Part shown: piece after piece, positions 1 through 9,826 of the stretch
Position numbering within the stretch: the stretch's first letter is position 1
Layout: each line of letters opens with the position of its first letter
Origin: Phormidium tenue FACHB-1052
GTDB lineage: Bacteria; Cyanobacteriota; Cyanobacteriia; Phormidesmidales; Phormidesmidaceae
NCBI RefSeq assembly: GCF_014696675.1
Contig: NZ_JACJQN010000003.1
Location: 237,967 to 301,966 of the forward strand
Length of the DNA stretch: 64,000 nt
Direction of reading: 5' to 3'
The notes under the pieces: generated by a model
Database searches by the model: none
Told to the model about the DNA's origin: nothing
The model's input: only the letters and a program-made list of their open reading frames with translations
Translations under genes and position numbers: made by a program

Positions 1-372
1 AGTGTCTTGCAGGGGGCGATCGTGATTCCCCAAGATTAGGTGGGCGCTGACTTGAGTTTGGTGCAAGAACCTCAGCCAGGCGTCGATTACCTCATCGGCC
101 ATGCCCTCGCGCCCGTGAAACAGGTCGCCCAAGATCCATAGCGCCTCCGGCTGATATTGGGCGCACAGTTCTTCCAGCCGTCGGAGCGTGCCTTGGTTGA
201 CCTGGCTAGACACCGGCAGCCCATGGTGCTGAAAGGTCTCCGCCTTACCCAGGTGGACATCCGACACCAGCAGCAGCTTCAGCGGCTCCACAAAAACCGC
301 CCGCTCGGGCAGCAGCCGCAGCTGAATCTGGCCCACAGTCAAAGACTCTGTAGCGATAAGGGGCAGCGCCAT
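1..372 (-). CDS. pdeM: PdeM-like ligase-associated phosphoesterase (partial, C-terminus outside window)
   Basis: Calcineurin-like metallophosphoesterase, 124 codons visible from ATG at 372; the C-terminus lies beyond the left edge. The metal-binding signatures are in order: SDVHLGK near residue 38, followed by AETFQHHGLPV, then GDLFHGREG and GNHD. The SDxHLGKxxxFxxxGxxxP pattern is typical of PdeM, the phosphoesterase associated with DNA ligase in bacterial DNA-damage response loci. In known systems PdeM acts with a ligase, an Lhr-type helicase and an exonuclease; none of these is visible here, so they may lie to the left or the gene may stand alone. It follows opcA in the same direction after about 95 bases, so it may read through from the zwf-opcA transcript. 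Confidence 0.85.
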   Translation of the reverse strand, partial: MALPLIATESLTVGQIQLRLLPERAVFVEPLKLLLVSDVHLGKAETFQHHGLPVSSQVNQGTLRRLEELCAQYQPEALWILGDLFHGREGMADEVIDAWLRFLHQTQVSAHLILGNHDRPLQDT

Positions 373-467
373 CAACCACTCAATTCAACCCAATGGATGT
401 CACTGTAAAGGATTTAGCCCCCCTTGGCGCGATTGTCTGGGCTGCAATCCATTGATTCTGCCAACCC

Positions 468-1802
468 TTATCTGGCCAGCAGGGTCATGATCTTCGCCAC
501 CATGGCCAGACTCTCCTCGTAGAGCACATCCTCGCCCCAGCGCTGGAGCTGCTGCCCCAGCATAAAGTCGGCTTTCTGATCAGAGAGAGCCGTAACCTGC
601 TCTACCTGACAGGCTTGGGCACCGCCCCCGGCTTCCATTCGCATGCAGCCCGTGGTCTCAGAGCACAGAATCGTGCAGCAGTTAGCATTTCTGTCGGTGG
701 AGGCCAGCCGTAGCCCGGTCAAGTCGCCCACCACTTCCCCCGAGTCCGCCACCGGAATGCCCGCCAGCTCGGCCTCAATGTCTAGGCCGTTGGTACCTTT
801 AAAGTAAATTTTCTTGATGTTGTAGATGCCACCTTCTTCAACATAATTAATCGGCTGCCAGCCCAGTCGGCTAGCAAACCAGCCGAGATACAGCAGCGCT
901 TGAGCCGCGTTGCCCTGCTCATAGTCAATGCTGATGCGGTCTACATCCACCAGCGACTCACGCCGCTCAGGGGGATCAAAGGCGGCGGCAGTCAGCTCCT
1001 GCCAAGGAGCCAAGCGGTGCCAGTTGAGGTCAGCAATATAGGTATCTGTTTCGATCAGCTCCTGCATTTTTTGCAGCTCGGCCTCAGCATCGCTAAAATA
1101 GCTCGAATCAACAATGATGCAGTTGCTGGACTTGGCCAAGTTTTGAAAGATTAGCTGCTCAGGGCTGGGGGTAGCCTTCCACCACACAAACTTGGGCAAC
1201 TCCGGCAAAATCAGCGAGGCAATCAGGTCGCTGACGCGCCCCAGGGCCGCTTTGGTGCCCCGCAGGTTGATGTACTCACAGCACACCAGATTGCCGGTTC
1301 CTTTTTTTTGCACCGGGCAGTACACCGAAACCTGGGCCGTGACCCCCGTATCTTCCCCAAACGTGGGGCAAAGGCTAATAATGCGGCAGGGGTTGTGGGC
1401 CGAAATTGACTCGCTGAGGCTGAACCCCCGCTGGTCGAGGTTGGAGTACTGCTTTTGGGCCTCGGAAAGCTGGGCATACTCCTGCCGCAGGCGAGCCAGG
1501 GTAGGAGGGTCAACCCGGCCCGTCACCCGCAGATCGTAGGCCATCTGAGCTTGGCGAATGGCCTCGCGGGTCTGGCTGCCGTGGCTGCTATCAATGAAAC
1601 CAGTGTAAAAGCCCAGGGCCGCCAAGATCTGCTGTACCTCTTCGGGCTCGTAGATCACCATGGTGAAGGTGGTGGCCCGAGTCGCCATGGGCGCGGTCAT
1701 GCCTGAATCTTGCTGACGCCAAATACTGTGCAGCTCTGACTCGATCTCATCCAGGGAAATATCCTTGGGCTTTTGTAGGGCAACGATGGGAGTCGTAGTC
1801 AT
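468..1802 (-). CDS. opcA: Glucose-6-phosphate dehydrogenase assembly protein OpcA
   Basis: Protein of 444 residues, the usual length of cyanobacterial OpcA. OpcA is a redox-responsive activator/assembly factor for glucose-6-phosphate dehydrogenase and is needed for dark carbon catabolism. The first about 110 residues carry a peptidoglycan-binding-like helical segment (GFYTGFIDSSHGSQTREAI), which cyanobacterial OpcA often has, followed by the OpcA core (RIISLCPTFGEDTG, VCCEYINLRGT, PELPKFVWWK). Several cysteines occur in the C-terminal half (NCCTILCSETTGC), consistent with thioredoxin-type redox control known for the family. It lies downstream of zwf in the same direction, separated by about 220 bases made almost wholly of repeats, preserving the fbp-zwf-opcA order known in cyanobacteria. 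Confidence 0.95.
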   Translation of the reverse strand: MTTTPIVALQKPKDISLDEIESELHSIWRQQDSGMTAPMATRATTFTMVIYEPEEVQQILAALGFYTGFIDSSHGSQTREAIRQAQMAYDLRVTGRVDPPTLARLRQEYAQLSEAQKQYSNLDQRGFSLSESISAHNPCRIISLCPTFGEDTGVTAQVSVYCPVQKKGTGNLVCCEYINLRGTKAALGRVSDLIASLILPELPKFVWWKATPSPEQLIFQNLAKSSNCIIVDSSYFSDAEAELQKMQELIETDTYIADLNWHRLAPWQELTAAAFDPPERRESLVDVDRISIDYEQGNAAQALLYLGWFASRLGWQPINYVEEGGIYNIKKIYFKGTNGLDIEAELAGIPVADSGEVVGDLTGLRLASTDRNANCCTILCSETTGCMRMEAGGGAQACQVEQVTALSDQKADFMLGQQLQRWGEDVLYEESLAMVAKIMTLLAR

Positions 1803-1830
1803 AGGAAGGTTGGGGGTAAAGGGGAATTGG

Positions 1831-2020
1831 GAGTTTTTAGTTTTGAGTGCTTAGTTTTTAGTTTTGAGTTGGGGAATTGGGGCTTAGGCGACTGGTGGAA
1901 AACTCTATCTAATGGTGGGCAGTGCCCACCCTACGGTGGCGACAGTCGCCGGATAAAGCGGGAATTTTATTTTCTAAGAATCTCCTTAACTCAAAACTCA
2001 AAACTTAAAATTCAAAACTG
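1831..2020. repeat. Composite repeat block between zwf and opcA
   Basis: Nearly the whole opcA-zwf spacer is repetitive. At 1832-1848 and 1853-1869 there is a direct repeat of AGTTTTTAGTTTTGAGT. At 1914-1934 is a palindrome with core GGTGGGCAGTGCCCACC followed by CTAC, and at 1938-1950 a second small palindrome (GGCGACAGTCGCC). At 1989-2020 complementary copies of the AT-rich motif (AACTCAAAACTCAAAAC) close the block, ending three bases before the zwf stop triplet. The AT-rich arms are in inverted orientation and could form a long stem around the GC-rich palindromes. The same two families recur elsewhere in the window, so this looks like a nested dispersed element rather than a dedicated terminator. 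Confidence 0.75.
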
Positions 2021-2022
2021 GG

Positions 2023-3552
<1,530 letters not shown>

Positions 3553-3900
3553 AAGCGTGGGGAGTAGACGTTAGTAATGACGCGCTGACAGGGCTGGTAC
3601 TGGCTGAATTGGCGATCGCAGCAGCCACCGACAAATAACAGAAATAGAAATCTATATTGACAGCAGATTTTACAAATCTGGTGAGACTATAGACGGTCTT
3701 AATTAACCCCTCGGGAAAGGTATTAAATAAGACGAATTGGCGGTTCAGGCCGTAGCCCTGGCTACCGGTTTAGCTTTACCCAATCAGTTTAAACGGGGTT
3801 TAACGGGACGGAGCGATTCTGATCTAGAGAGGCATTCCCTCGGGACACTTCACGAACGCCAACGCCCCAGGTGAGCTATCAACCCGCCCCTTACCCAGCT
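3553..3900. other. zwf-fbp intergenic region
   Basis: A 348-base gap without a convincing gene. On the minus strand it should contain the zwf promoter and 5' leader; AT-rich stretches at about 3630-3720 include hexamers resembling a -10 box, but I see no spacing good enough to name a promoter. No strong hairpin with a T-run marks the end of fbp, so partial read-through from fbp into zwf is possible. Confidence 0.4.
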
Positions 3901-4956
3901 CTAATTGGCCAACAGAGTGCTCTGGCGGCGGCTGTGGTCTTGAATGAAGGACTCCACTAAGGCCACATCGTCTTTGCTGCCCACCACAAAGGGCGTGCGC
4001 TGGTGAATCTTGCCGGGCACCACGCCCATAATGTCTTCGGTGCCAGTGCTGGCGCGCCCGCCCGCCTGCTCAATCAAAAAGGCTAGGGGTGCGGTTTCGT
4101 AGAGCAGTCGCAGCTTGCCCTCGGGCTTTTTAGTGGTGCCAGGGTAGAGAAACACGCCTCCTTGGGTGAGGATACGGTGGAAGTCGGCCACCAGCGCCCC
4201 GGTGTAGCGGGCCGAGTAGCCGTCGTGGCGGTGCACGTAGCGGGTAAAGTCGCGAATGGCTTCTTCCCACTGCCAAAAGTTGCCCTCGTTGACGCTGTAG
4301 GTAGGGCCGTGGGCCGGCACCTGAATGTTTTCGGTGGCCAAAATAAACTCGCCCAGGCTGGGGTCGAGCACAAAGGCATGCACCCCCTTACCGATGGAGT
4401 ACACCAAAACGGTGCTGGGGCCGTAGAGAATGTAGCCTGCCGCCAACTGCTGGTGGCCGTCTTGCAGCAGATCGGCCCCTGTGTGGTCGAGGTCATCGCC
4501 CTGCTGACGGCGAATCGAAAAAATAGAACCGACATTGAGGTTGATATCGACGTTAGATGACCCATCAATGGGGTCGTAGAGCAGGGTGTAGCGGCCAATC
4601 GGGCAGTTTTCGGGGATGTAGTAGGGCTTGTCCATCTCTTCGGAGGCCAGGCGGCAGACCAGGCCGCTCTGCTTGAAGACCGAGATAAACACGTCGTTGG
4701 CGTAGATATCCATCTTTTTGACGGCTTCGCCCTGGACGTTGGTGTCGCCGGTAAAGCCCAGGGCCGACTCCATCAGCCCGGCGCGGCTCAGGTGGCGGGC
4801 AATCAGCTTGCCCGCCAGGGCAATGCGGTTCATCAGGGCGCTGAGATCTTGGGCCTCAGGGCCAAAGCTGTGGAGCTGTTCGAGGACGTGGCGGGCGAGG
4901 GTGGTGCAGTCGCGATCGAGGGCAAAGGCAGCGGCGGCGGGTTGATAGTCGGCCAT
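3901..4956 (-). CDS. fbp: Class I fructose-1,6-bisphosphatase
   Basis: From ATG at 4956 the protein is 351 residues, normal for class I FBPase. The start is chosen because AAAGGA lies at Shine-Dalgarno distance, and the 43 extra upstream codons are not family-like. Metal/substrate motifs are intact: [12 protein letters not shown] near residue 133 and the C-terminal [16 protein letters not shown]. The enzyme hydrolyses fructose-1,6-bisphosphate to fructose-6-phosphate in gluconeogenesis; cyanobacteria usually also have a bifunctional FBPase/SBPase for the Calvin cycle, so this copy is probably the FBPase-I paralogue. It heads the fbp-zwf-opcA cluster. Confidence 0.95.
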   Translation of the reverse strand: MADYQPAAAAFALDRDCTTLARHVLEQLHSFGPEAQDLSALMNRIALAGKLIARHLSRAGLMESALGFTGDTNVQGEAVKKMDIYANDVFISVFKQSGLVCRLASEEMDKPYYIPENCPIGRYTLLYDPIDGSSNVDINLNVGSIFSIRRQQGDDLDHTGADLLQDGHQQLAAGYILYGPSTVLVYSIGKGVHAFVLDPSLGEFILATENIQVPAHGPTYSVNEGNFWQWEEAIRDFTRYVHRHDGYSARYTGALVADFHRILTQGGVFLYPGTTKKPEGKLRLLYETAPLAFLIEQAGGRASTGTEDIMGVVPGKIHQRTPFVVGSKDDVALVESFIQDHSRRQSTLLAN

Positions 4957-5217
4957 CGTAGGATTCCTTTCTGTGGGGTAGGGCTGTGGCGTATAGCGAG
5001 GGCGACAATCCCCTGGTGTTGTGTCTACAGGCTGTCTCCATGGTAAGAAGGCAGACTGCGATCGATGACCAACCTTTAGAGACACTTTAGAAATGAGGCA
5101 TAAATGGAAACAACACTGAGCACCAGAGCTGGCCTCAGAGCCATTACTATTTCAGGGTTGGCAACAGCGCGATCGGGCAAATCTGCGCTTGCTAGAAGTG
5201 CAATGGTTCTGGCCTTA

Positions 5218-6141
5218 TCAGTAAGGTGATGAGCTGGGTTCTATCCGAGAGGACAGTTCAGCCTGACCTAACCAGCCTAGCACTAGGGGATTGACTAGCT
5301 CAGGGGCTTCATCCTGAGGGCAGTGGCCCACGCCCGGCAGTTCTTCCATTGCCTGAACTGTCGCGTAGTTCGCCAGGCTCCGGCCCATGGCCACCGGCTC
5401 CCAGGGGTCGTCTTGGCCCCAGATAATCCACACCGGGCACTGCACTAGGGGCAACAGGTCTTCGGGCAGGGGACCTTGGGAGTAGCGCACAAAGGCCAAA
5501 AACACGTCGGCAGCCCCCACCGTGAGGGCCGGGTTGAGAATGGCCTCGACCAGTTCGTCGGTGATGGCTTCGGGGCGGCGGTAGGCCTGACCGAGCAGAT
5601 TGCGAATCACCTTGCGCTGGGCAATGCGGGAGAAAAAGAATCGCCCAATCTGGGGATAGCTCAGAATACTTTGCACAATAGGCGTGCTGAAGCGCTGGTG
5701 CCAGGGAATTTCGGCTCGCCGCCGCTCGTGCAGCAGGCGGATAGAGCAGTTGAGCATGACTACGCCCTTGACCCACTCAGACCCATCGACAGCAGCCTGG
5801 AGCGCCACGATGCAGCCGATGGAGTTGGCCACCAAGTAGGCGGGCTGACCAATCACCTCGCGGCAAAAGTCTACAATTTGCTGGCCCCAGGTCTCGAAGG
5901 TGTAGGGCAGGGGTTGATTGGGAGTGGGTTTGTCGGAGAGGCCAAAACCGATTAAGTCGATCGCATGGGCCTGAAAACTTTCGCCGTAGGCAGGCAGATT
6001 TTTGCGCCAGTGATCGCTCGACGCCCCAAACCCGTGAATGCACAGCACCGGGGCACCCGTTTCACCAATGTGCTGGTAGCGAATGGAAAACCCCTGCCAT
6101 TGCCAGGTTTTAACGTCGGGAATAGCCAAGGCGGTGGTCAC
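5218..6141 (-). CDS. Alpha/beta fold hydrolase
   Basis: Alpha/beta hydrolase of about 307 residues from GTG at 6141; an in-frame ATG at 6255 would overlap the upstream small gene by 40 bases and adds non-homologous residues, so the internal GTG is preferred but not certain. The oxyanion-hole motif is VLCIHGFGAS, and the nucleophile elbow reads VANSIGC, with the usual first glycine of GxSxG replaced by Ala-Asn. The acid is probably in WGQDDPW and the histidine in GVGHCPQDE. The sequence resembles the cyanobacterial/plastid hydrolases of the pheophytinase-like/haloalkane-dehalogenase-like group, but the substrate cannot be assigned. Confidence 0.85.
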   Translation of the reverse strand: MTTALAIPDVKTWQWQGFSIRYQHIGETGAPVLCIHGFGASSDHWRKNLPAYGESFQAHAIDLIGFGLSDKPTPNQPLPYTFETWGQQIVDFCREVIGQPAYLVANSIGCIVALQAAVDGSEWVKGVVMLNCSIRLLHERRRAEIPWHQRFSTPIVQSILSYPQIGRFFFSRIAQRKVIRNLLGQAYRRPEAITDELVEAILNPALTVGAADVFLAFVRYSQGPLPEDLLPLVQCPVWIIWGQDDPWEPVAMGRSLANYATVQAMEELPGVGHCPQDEAPELVNPLVLGWLGQAELSSRIEPSSSPY

Positions 6142-6215
6142 AGCGGTAGCTCTCGAAGACGTCAGTCTGCTTAATACTCCTTCACAATAACGGAAAGGGT
6201 GGGGTTCAGCTAGGA

Positions 6216-6449
6216 CTAGGAGCGGGCGGACTCGTTGATAACGGCGATCGCCCACAGACAGCCCAGCAGCACGAGCGATCGCGCCAACACCTGTTCGAGA
6301 AAGAACACAATGGCCGCAGCTACGAAGGGCAAGTCGAGCACCAGGGCAATGACGTAGGCGATGGTGCAGCCCGCTAGCCCAAACAAGAAATACTTGATCA
6401 GGCTAAAGGTGAGGCTGAGCACGTGATGGGGACGGCGGGGGCGTTGCAT
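6216..6449 (-). CDS. Small two-helix membrane protein
   Basis: A 77-residue protein from ATG at 6449, preferred over an ATG 54 bases upstream because AGAGGA lies at Shine-Dalgarno distance. After a basic N-terminus (MQRPRRPHH) come two hydrophobic segments: about residues 10-33 and about 36-65. I do not recognise a characterised family; it looks like a conserved cyanobacterial small membrane protein. Its stop is about 75 bases before the preferred start of the downstream alpha/beta hydrolase, so the two are probably co-transcribed. Confidence 0.7.
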   Translation of the reverse strand: MQRPRRPHHVLSLTFSLIKYFLFGLAGCTIAYVIALVLDLPFVAAAIVFFLEQVLARSLVLLGCLWAIAVINESARS

Positions 6450-6702
6450 GGTAGTGTCCTCTAAGCTAAGGGCATGGCGATCGCTAGCACAGTTATTAAC
6501 CAATGGTTGTGATCATTAAGTGTGTTTTGGGGTCACGATGTGACGGGATCGAGAAGTGGATCGGTGAAAGCGGCATCGAATAACTGGCGCAGCCGACACA
6601 GCCCCAGGCGCAGCAGGTGATTTGAGATGACTGGGCCAATGCTTAAAATGGGTAGAGATTAGCTCGACCCCAGTGGCAGTTAGCCAGGTGGATAACTTTT
6701 CT

Positions 6703-7071
6703 ATGCCTTCTATGCCTCCATTGACCGACGATACGCTGTGGGCCATTCTCAACGACGAGCTAGATGACGACACCGTGAACCGTCTGGTGTGGTGCAGCCT
6801 GAGCTACCAAGAAATTTCTGACGGCTGGGATAGCTCGGCGGTGGAGCCAGCTTGGGCTGAGAAATATCCAGAGCCGCCAAACTTTATCGAGAGCCGTCCG
6901 GCAACGGTGCAGCTGACCCGGTCGATTCCGCCAGAGTACAAGCAGCTGCTCAAGGAAGAATTGGGGTTTAAGGGGTATAGCATCGACCAGCTAATTCCTC
7001 GATTGACGCGGCGAGCGACAATGGTGAGCTGGCTGCTGAGCCAGCGCAAGCAGTCAATGGGTGGTGACTAA
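6703..7071 (+). CDS. DUF1823 family protein
   Basis: About 122 residues. The conserved DUF1823 core is clear: PPLTDDTLWAILNDELDDDT, then YPEPPNFIESRPATVQLTRS, LKEELGFKGY and TRRATMVSWLL. The family is nearly confined to cyanobacteria and plastid lineages and has no known biochemical role. The ATG at 6703 is preferred; a GTG at 6673 in frame is possible, as is the ATG at 6712. It is transcribed towards ssb, with a palindromic terminator-like element between them. Confidence 0.9.
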   Translation: MPSMPPLTDDTLWAILNDELDDDTVNRLVWCSLSYQEISDGWDSSAVEPAWAEKYPEPPNFIESRPATVQLTRSIPPEYKQLLKEELGFKGYSIDQLIPRLTRRATMVSWLLSQRKQSMGGD

Positions 7072-7154
7072 GCGCAAAACCATTTGTTTTTTTGGCAGGC
7101 TACGCCAACCGATGAGATCTTCAAGCAAGTTAGCAGCGACCCAAAATTAGAAAA

Positions 7155-7176
7155 GGATGCGGGTTAACCCGCATCC
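7155..7176. terminator. Perfect palindrome, probable bidirectional terminator
   Basis: A 22-base perfect palindrome built on GGATGCGGGTTAACCCGCATCC halves sits between the convergent DUF1823 (plus) and ssb (minus) genes. On the minus strand it is followed by TTTTCTAATTTT, a good intrinsic-terminator tail for ssb; on the plus strand there is no U-tract. The loop would open by a few central base pairs. Confidence 0.65.
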
Positions 7177-7294
7177 TCGCTCTCAACCCACGGCGCTCTC
7201 TCCGTGGATCTTGGTTCTGCTAGGGACATTGGCGAAGGCAATCTGTGGCGTGGGGATTGCCGCTTGGCCAAGGGCTAGCAGAATAACTCAATAG

Positions 7295-7672
7295 TTAAAA
7301 CTCGCTTTCTGGTTTAGGTTCTTCAACTTTGGGAGAAGAATCCAGAAAGATATCGGTGGCTTTGAGCTGAAGCCCGGCCCGCGCCTGGGAGTCAGTTTTG
7401 CTGACGTAGGGGGAGGCATCGATCGCACCGCTAGCGATAATCAGCGAGCCCTTTTTAACGTGGGTGAGCTTGCGCCAGGCGGGGGAACCTTCCCACACGC
7501 TGATATCGACGGTAAAGCTGTCGTTGTCTTTGCGGCTGGGAATGCGATCGACGTAGATGGTCATTTCGGCTACCTGGGCGCTGCCGCCGGTTTTGCGCTC
7601 AATGTGGCGCACCTGAGGGTCGGCGGCGACATTGCCGGATAGGGTGCACAGATTTAATCCGCGACTGGACAT
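7295..7672 (-). CDS. ssb: Single-stranded DNA-binding protein
   Basis: A 125-residue OB-fold protein. The N-terminus (LNLCTLSGNVAADPQVRHI) and FTVDISVWE, KKGSLIIASGAI motifs match the Ssb core; the C-terminus is short and acidic (PKVEEPKPESEF), recalling the acidic tail used to recruit partners, though without the canonical DDDIPF. Cyanobacteria often carry a short Ssb of this type. The product coats single-stranded DNA during replication and repair. It stands alone on the minus strand, ending at a palindromic terminator. Confidence 0.9.
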   Translation of the reverse strand: MSSRGLNLCTLSGNVAADPQVRHIERKTGGSAQVAEMTIYVDRIPSRKDNDSFTVDISVWEGSPAWRKLTHVKKGSLIIASGAIDASPYVSKTDSQARAGLQLKATDIFLDSSPKVEEPKPESEF

Positions 7673-7897
7673 AGCTGGGGTCTCCTTGGGTTAGATGCAC
7701 CAGACCCCGCCCGACGCGACAGATGTCTGTGGTTTTAATATGCACAAGCTAAATTCATAATTTGCTATGGATTTTTACGTAACTTTTTAGACTACTGGCT
7801 ACGTATATTTAGCCGCGTAGGGAAATGGGGATTGTAAAGTTGGCTTCGGCCATGGCCCGGCTTAGCGATATGCTAAGCCTGAAGGAATTACAGTGCT

Positions 7898-8800
7898 ATG
7901 ACCACCCAATCGGTAAACCCAGCTAACCGCAAACTCTGGCTAGCGGCGATAAAGCCCCCTATGTATAGTGTTGCCATCATGCCGATGGTGGTGGGCAGCG
8001 CGATCGCCTACGCTGAAACCGGCCAATTTGACGGCGGTATTTTTGCGCTATTTTTGCTGGCGGCGGTGCTTATTTTGGCCTGGGAAAACCTCAGTAATGA
8101 TGTGTTTGACTCGGAGACCGGCATTGATGTTAACAAAGCGCATTCTGTCGTTAACCTAACGCGCAACCGGAGATTGGTTTTTGCCTTAGCGAATCTGTGT
8201 TTGGGGCTAGGCATCGCCGGGATTGTGGCGATCGCCCTGGTTCAGCAAGACCCCACCGTGCTGGCGATCGTTCTGATTTGCTGCGGGCTGGGCTATATGT
8301 ACCAGGGGCCGCCCTTTCGCCTGGGCTACCAAGGGCTGGGGGAGGTGCTGTGCTTTTTTAGCTTTGGCCCCCTGGCCATGGGGGCGGCCTACTATAGCCA
8401 GACTCAGAGCTGGTCGTGGGGCAGCCAAATAGCGGGGGTGATGGTGGGGTTGACCACGACCCTAGTGCTGTTTTGCTCCCACTTTCACCAGGTGGAGGAT
8501 GATATTGCGGCGGGCAAGCGATCGCCCATTGTGCGTCTGGGCACAAAGCGAGGGGCGCTGCTAGTGCCCTGGGTCTGTGGCATTGTGTTTGCGATCGCCG
8601 CCCTGGCCCTGGTTCTAGGTATTTTTCCAGTCTGGACGGCGCTGGTGTTTTTGAGCCTGCTCTCGGCCTGGCGGCTCAGTCGCCACGTCACCCGCTACCA
8701 CGACCAACCCCAACGGGTCTTCAACGCCAAGTTTTTTGCCATTGGCTTTCACTTTTGGAGCGGGGTGCTGCTGAGCCTGGGGTTTTGGCTGAGCGCTTAG
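7898..8800 (+). CDS. menA: 1,4-dihydroxy-2-naphthoate phytyl/prenyltransferase MenA
   Basis: A 300-residue integral membrane prenyltransferase of the UbiA superfamily. The first Asp-rich motif is NDVFDSETGID (about residues 66-76) and the second is HQVEDDIAAGKRS (about residues 197-209). In cyanobacteria MenA attaches a phytyl chain to the naphthoate ring during synthesis of phylloquinone, the photosystem I A1 acceptor (or menaquinone in some lineages). AAGGAA precedes the ATG. It opens a menA-menC-menE operon, 33 bases before menC. Confidence 0.95.
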   Translation: MTTQSVNPANRKLWLAAIKPPMYSVAIMPMVVGSAIAYAETGQFDGGIFALFLLAAVLILAWENLSNDVFDSETGIDVNKAHSVVNLTRNRRLVFALANLCLGLGIAGIVAIALVQQDPTVLAIVLICCGLGYMYQGPPFRLGYQGLGEVLCFFSFGPLAMGAAYYSQTQSWSWGSQIAGVMVGLTTTLVLFCSHFHQVEDDIAAGKRSPIVRLGTKRGALLVPWVCGIVFAIAALALVLGIFPVWTALVFLSLLSAWRLSRHVTRYHDQPQRVFNAKFFAIGFHFWSGVLLSLGFWLSA

Positions 8801-8833
8801 CCAGGTTTTGAGTTTTGAATTGACAGCCAGACA

Positions 8834-9826
8834 ATGGGTATTGAGTTAGCAATTCGTCTCTACCGACGACGGTTTGCCCAGCCGTTGCACACGGCCCACG
8901 GCCCCTGGGTATGGCGAGAGGGCCTGCTGCTGCGCCTGAGGGATAGCCTGGGACAAGTAGGTTACGGCGAGGTGGCCCCGATTCCTTGGTTTGGCAGCGA
9001 ATCGATGGCCGAGGCGCTGGCGTTTTGCCAAGCTCAGGGGGATGAGTGGCGCTGCGGGGAAATTCCCGCTGCTCTCCCAGCTACTCAGTTTGGGCTGGAA
9101 TCTGCCCAGGCCGATTTGGCGGGGCAGATCGCTAGGCAAAAACCAGCGATTCCTACGGATAGCTTGGCCAACGCCGCTATCTGCGGCCTCCTGCCCGCTG
9201 GCGAAACGGCGTTATCAGTTGCCCCCCAGCGCTTAGCCCAAGGCCATCAAACGTTGAAGTGGAAGATTGGCGTGGCTTCAATCGCTGACGAAATCCGCTG
9301 GCTCGATCAGTTGATGGTCAACCTGCCCATGAATACTCGGCTGCGGCTGGATGCCAATGGTGGGCTGAATCTGGCCCAGGCTGAGCAATGGCTGGTGGCC
9401 TGCGATCGCATCAACACCAATTCTCAACTGGCCACAGTTGAACACCTGGAGCAGCCGCTGCCGCCCGATCAGCTAGCGGCCATGACAGCACTGGGGGAGC
9501 GCTATCAAACCGCGATCGCCCTAGATGAATCGGTTGCTACGGTGGCTCAGCTAGAGAAATGTTGGCAACAGGGCTGGCGAGGGGTGTTTGTGGTCAAGCC
9601 GGCGATCGCGGGTTCGCCCCAGCAGCTAGAAGCCTTCTGCCAACGGCATCGCCCCCGCCTCGTCTTTTCCTCTGCCTTTGAAACCGCGATCGGGCGACGG
9701 GCCGCATTGGCGATCGCCGCCCGTTGCTCTCCCGCCCCAGAACCAGCCCTAGGCTTTGGCACCCAGGGCTGGTTTGCCGACGATTGGGATACCCTCACCC
9801 CCGCCGAACTATGGGACAGACTTTAA
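8834..9826 (+). CDS. menC: o-Succinylbenzoate synthase
   Basis: A 330-residue enolase-superfamily enzyme that dehydrates SHCHC to o-succinylbenzoate in the phylloquinone/menaquinone pathway. The catalytic lysine motif is LKWKIG (about residue 140), metal ligands are in RLDANGG, VEHLEQP and ALDES, and the second lysine is in FVVKPAI. Its last codons overlap the menE start by 16 bases, so translation is probably coupled. The spacer to menA carries a short copy of the TTTTGAGTTTTGAATT repeat. Confidence 0.95.
   Translation: MGIELAIRLYRRRFAQPLHTAHGPWVWREGLLLRLRDSLGQVGYGEVAPIPWFGSESMAEALAFCQAQGDEWRCGEIPAALPATQFGLESAQADLAGQIARQKPAIPTDSLANAAICGLLPAGETALSVAPQRLAQGHQTLKWKIGVASIADEIRWLDQLMVNLPMNTRLRLDANGGLNLAQAEQWLVACDRINTNSQLATVEHLEQPLPPDQLAAMTALGERYQTAIALDESVATVAQLEKCWQQGWRGVFVVKPAIAGSPQQLEAFCQRHRPRLVFSSAFETAIGRRAALAIAARCSPAPEPALGFGTQGWFADDWDTLTPAELWDRL

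Noticed and set aside
1192..1539. Open frame within opcA on the plus strand (115 codons)
   Set aside because: Antisense shadow of opcA with no family similarity.
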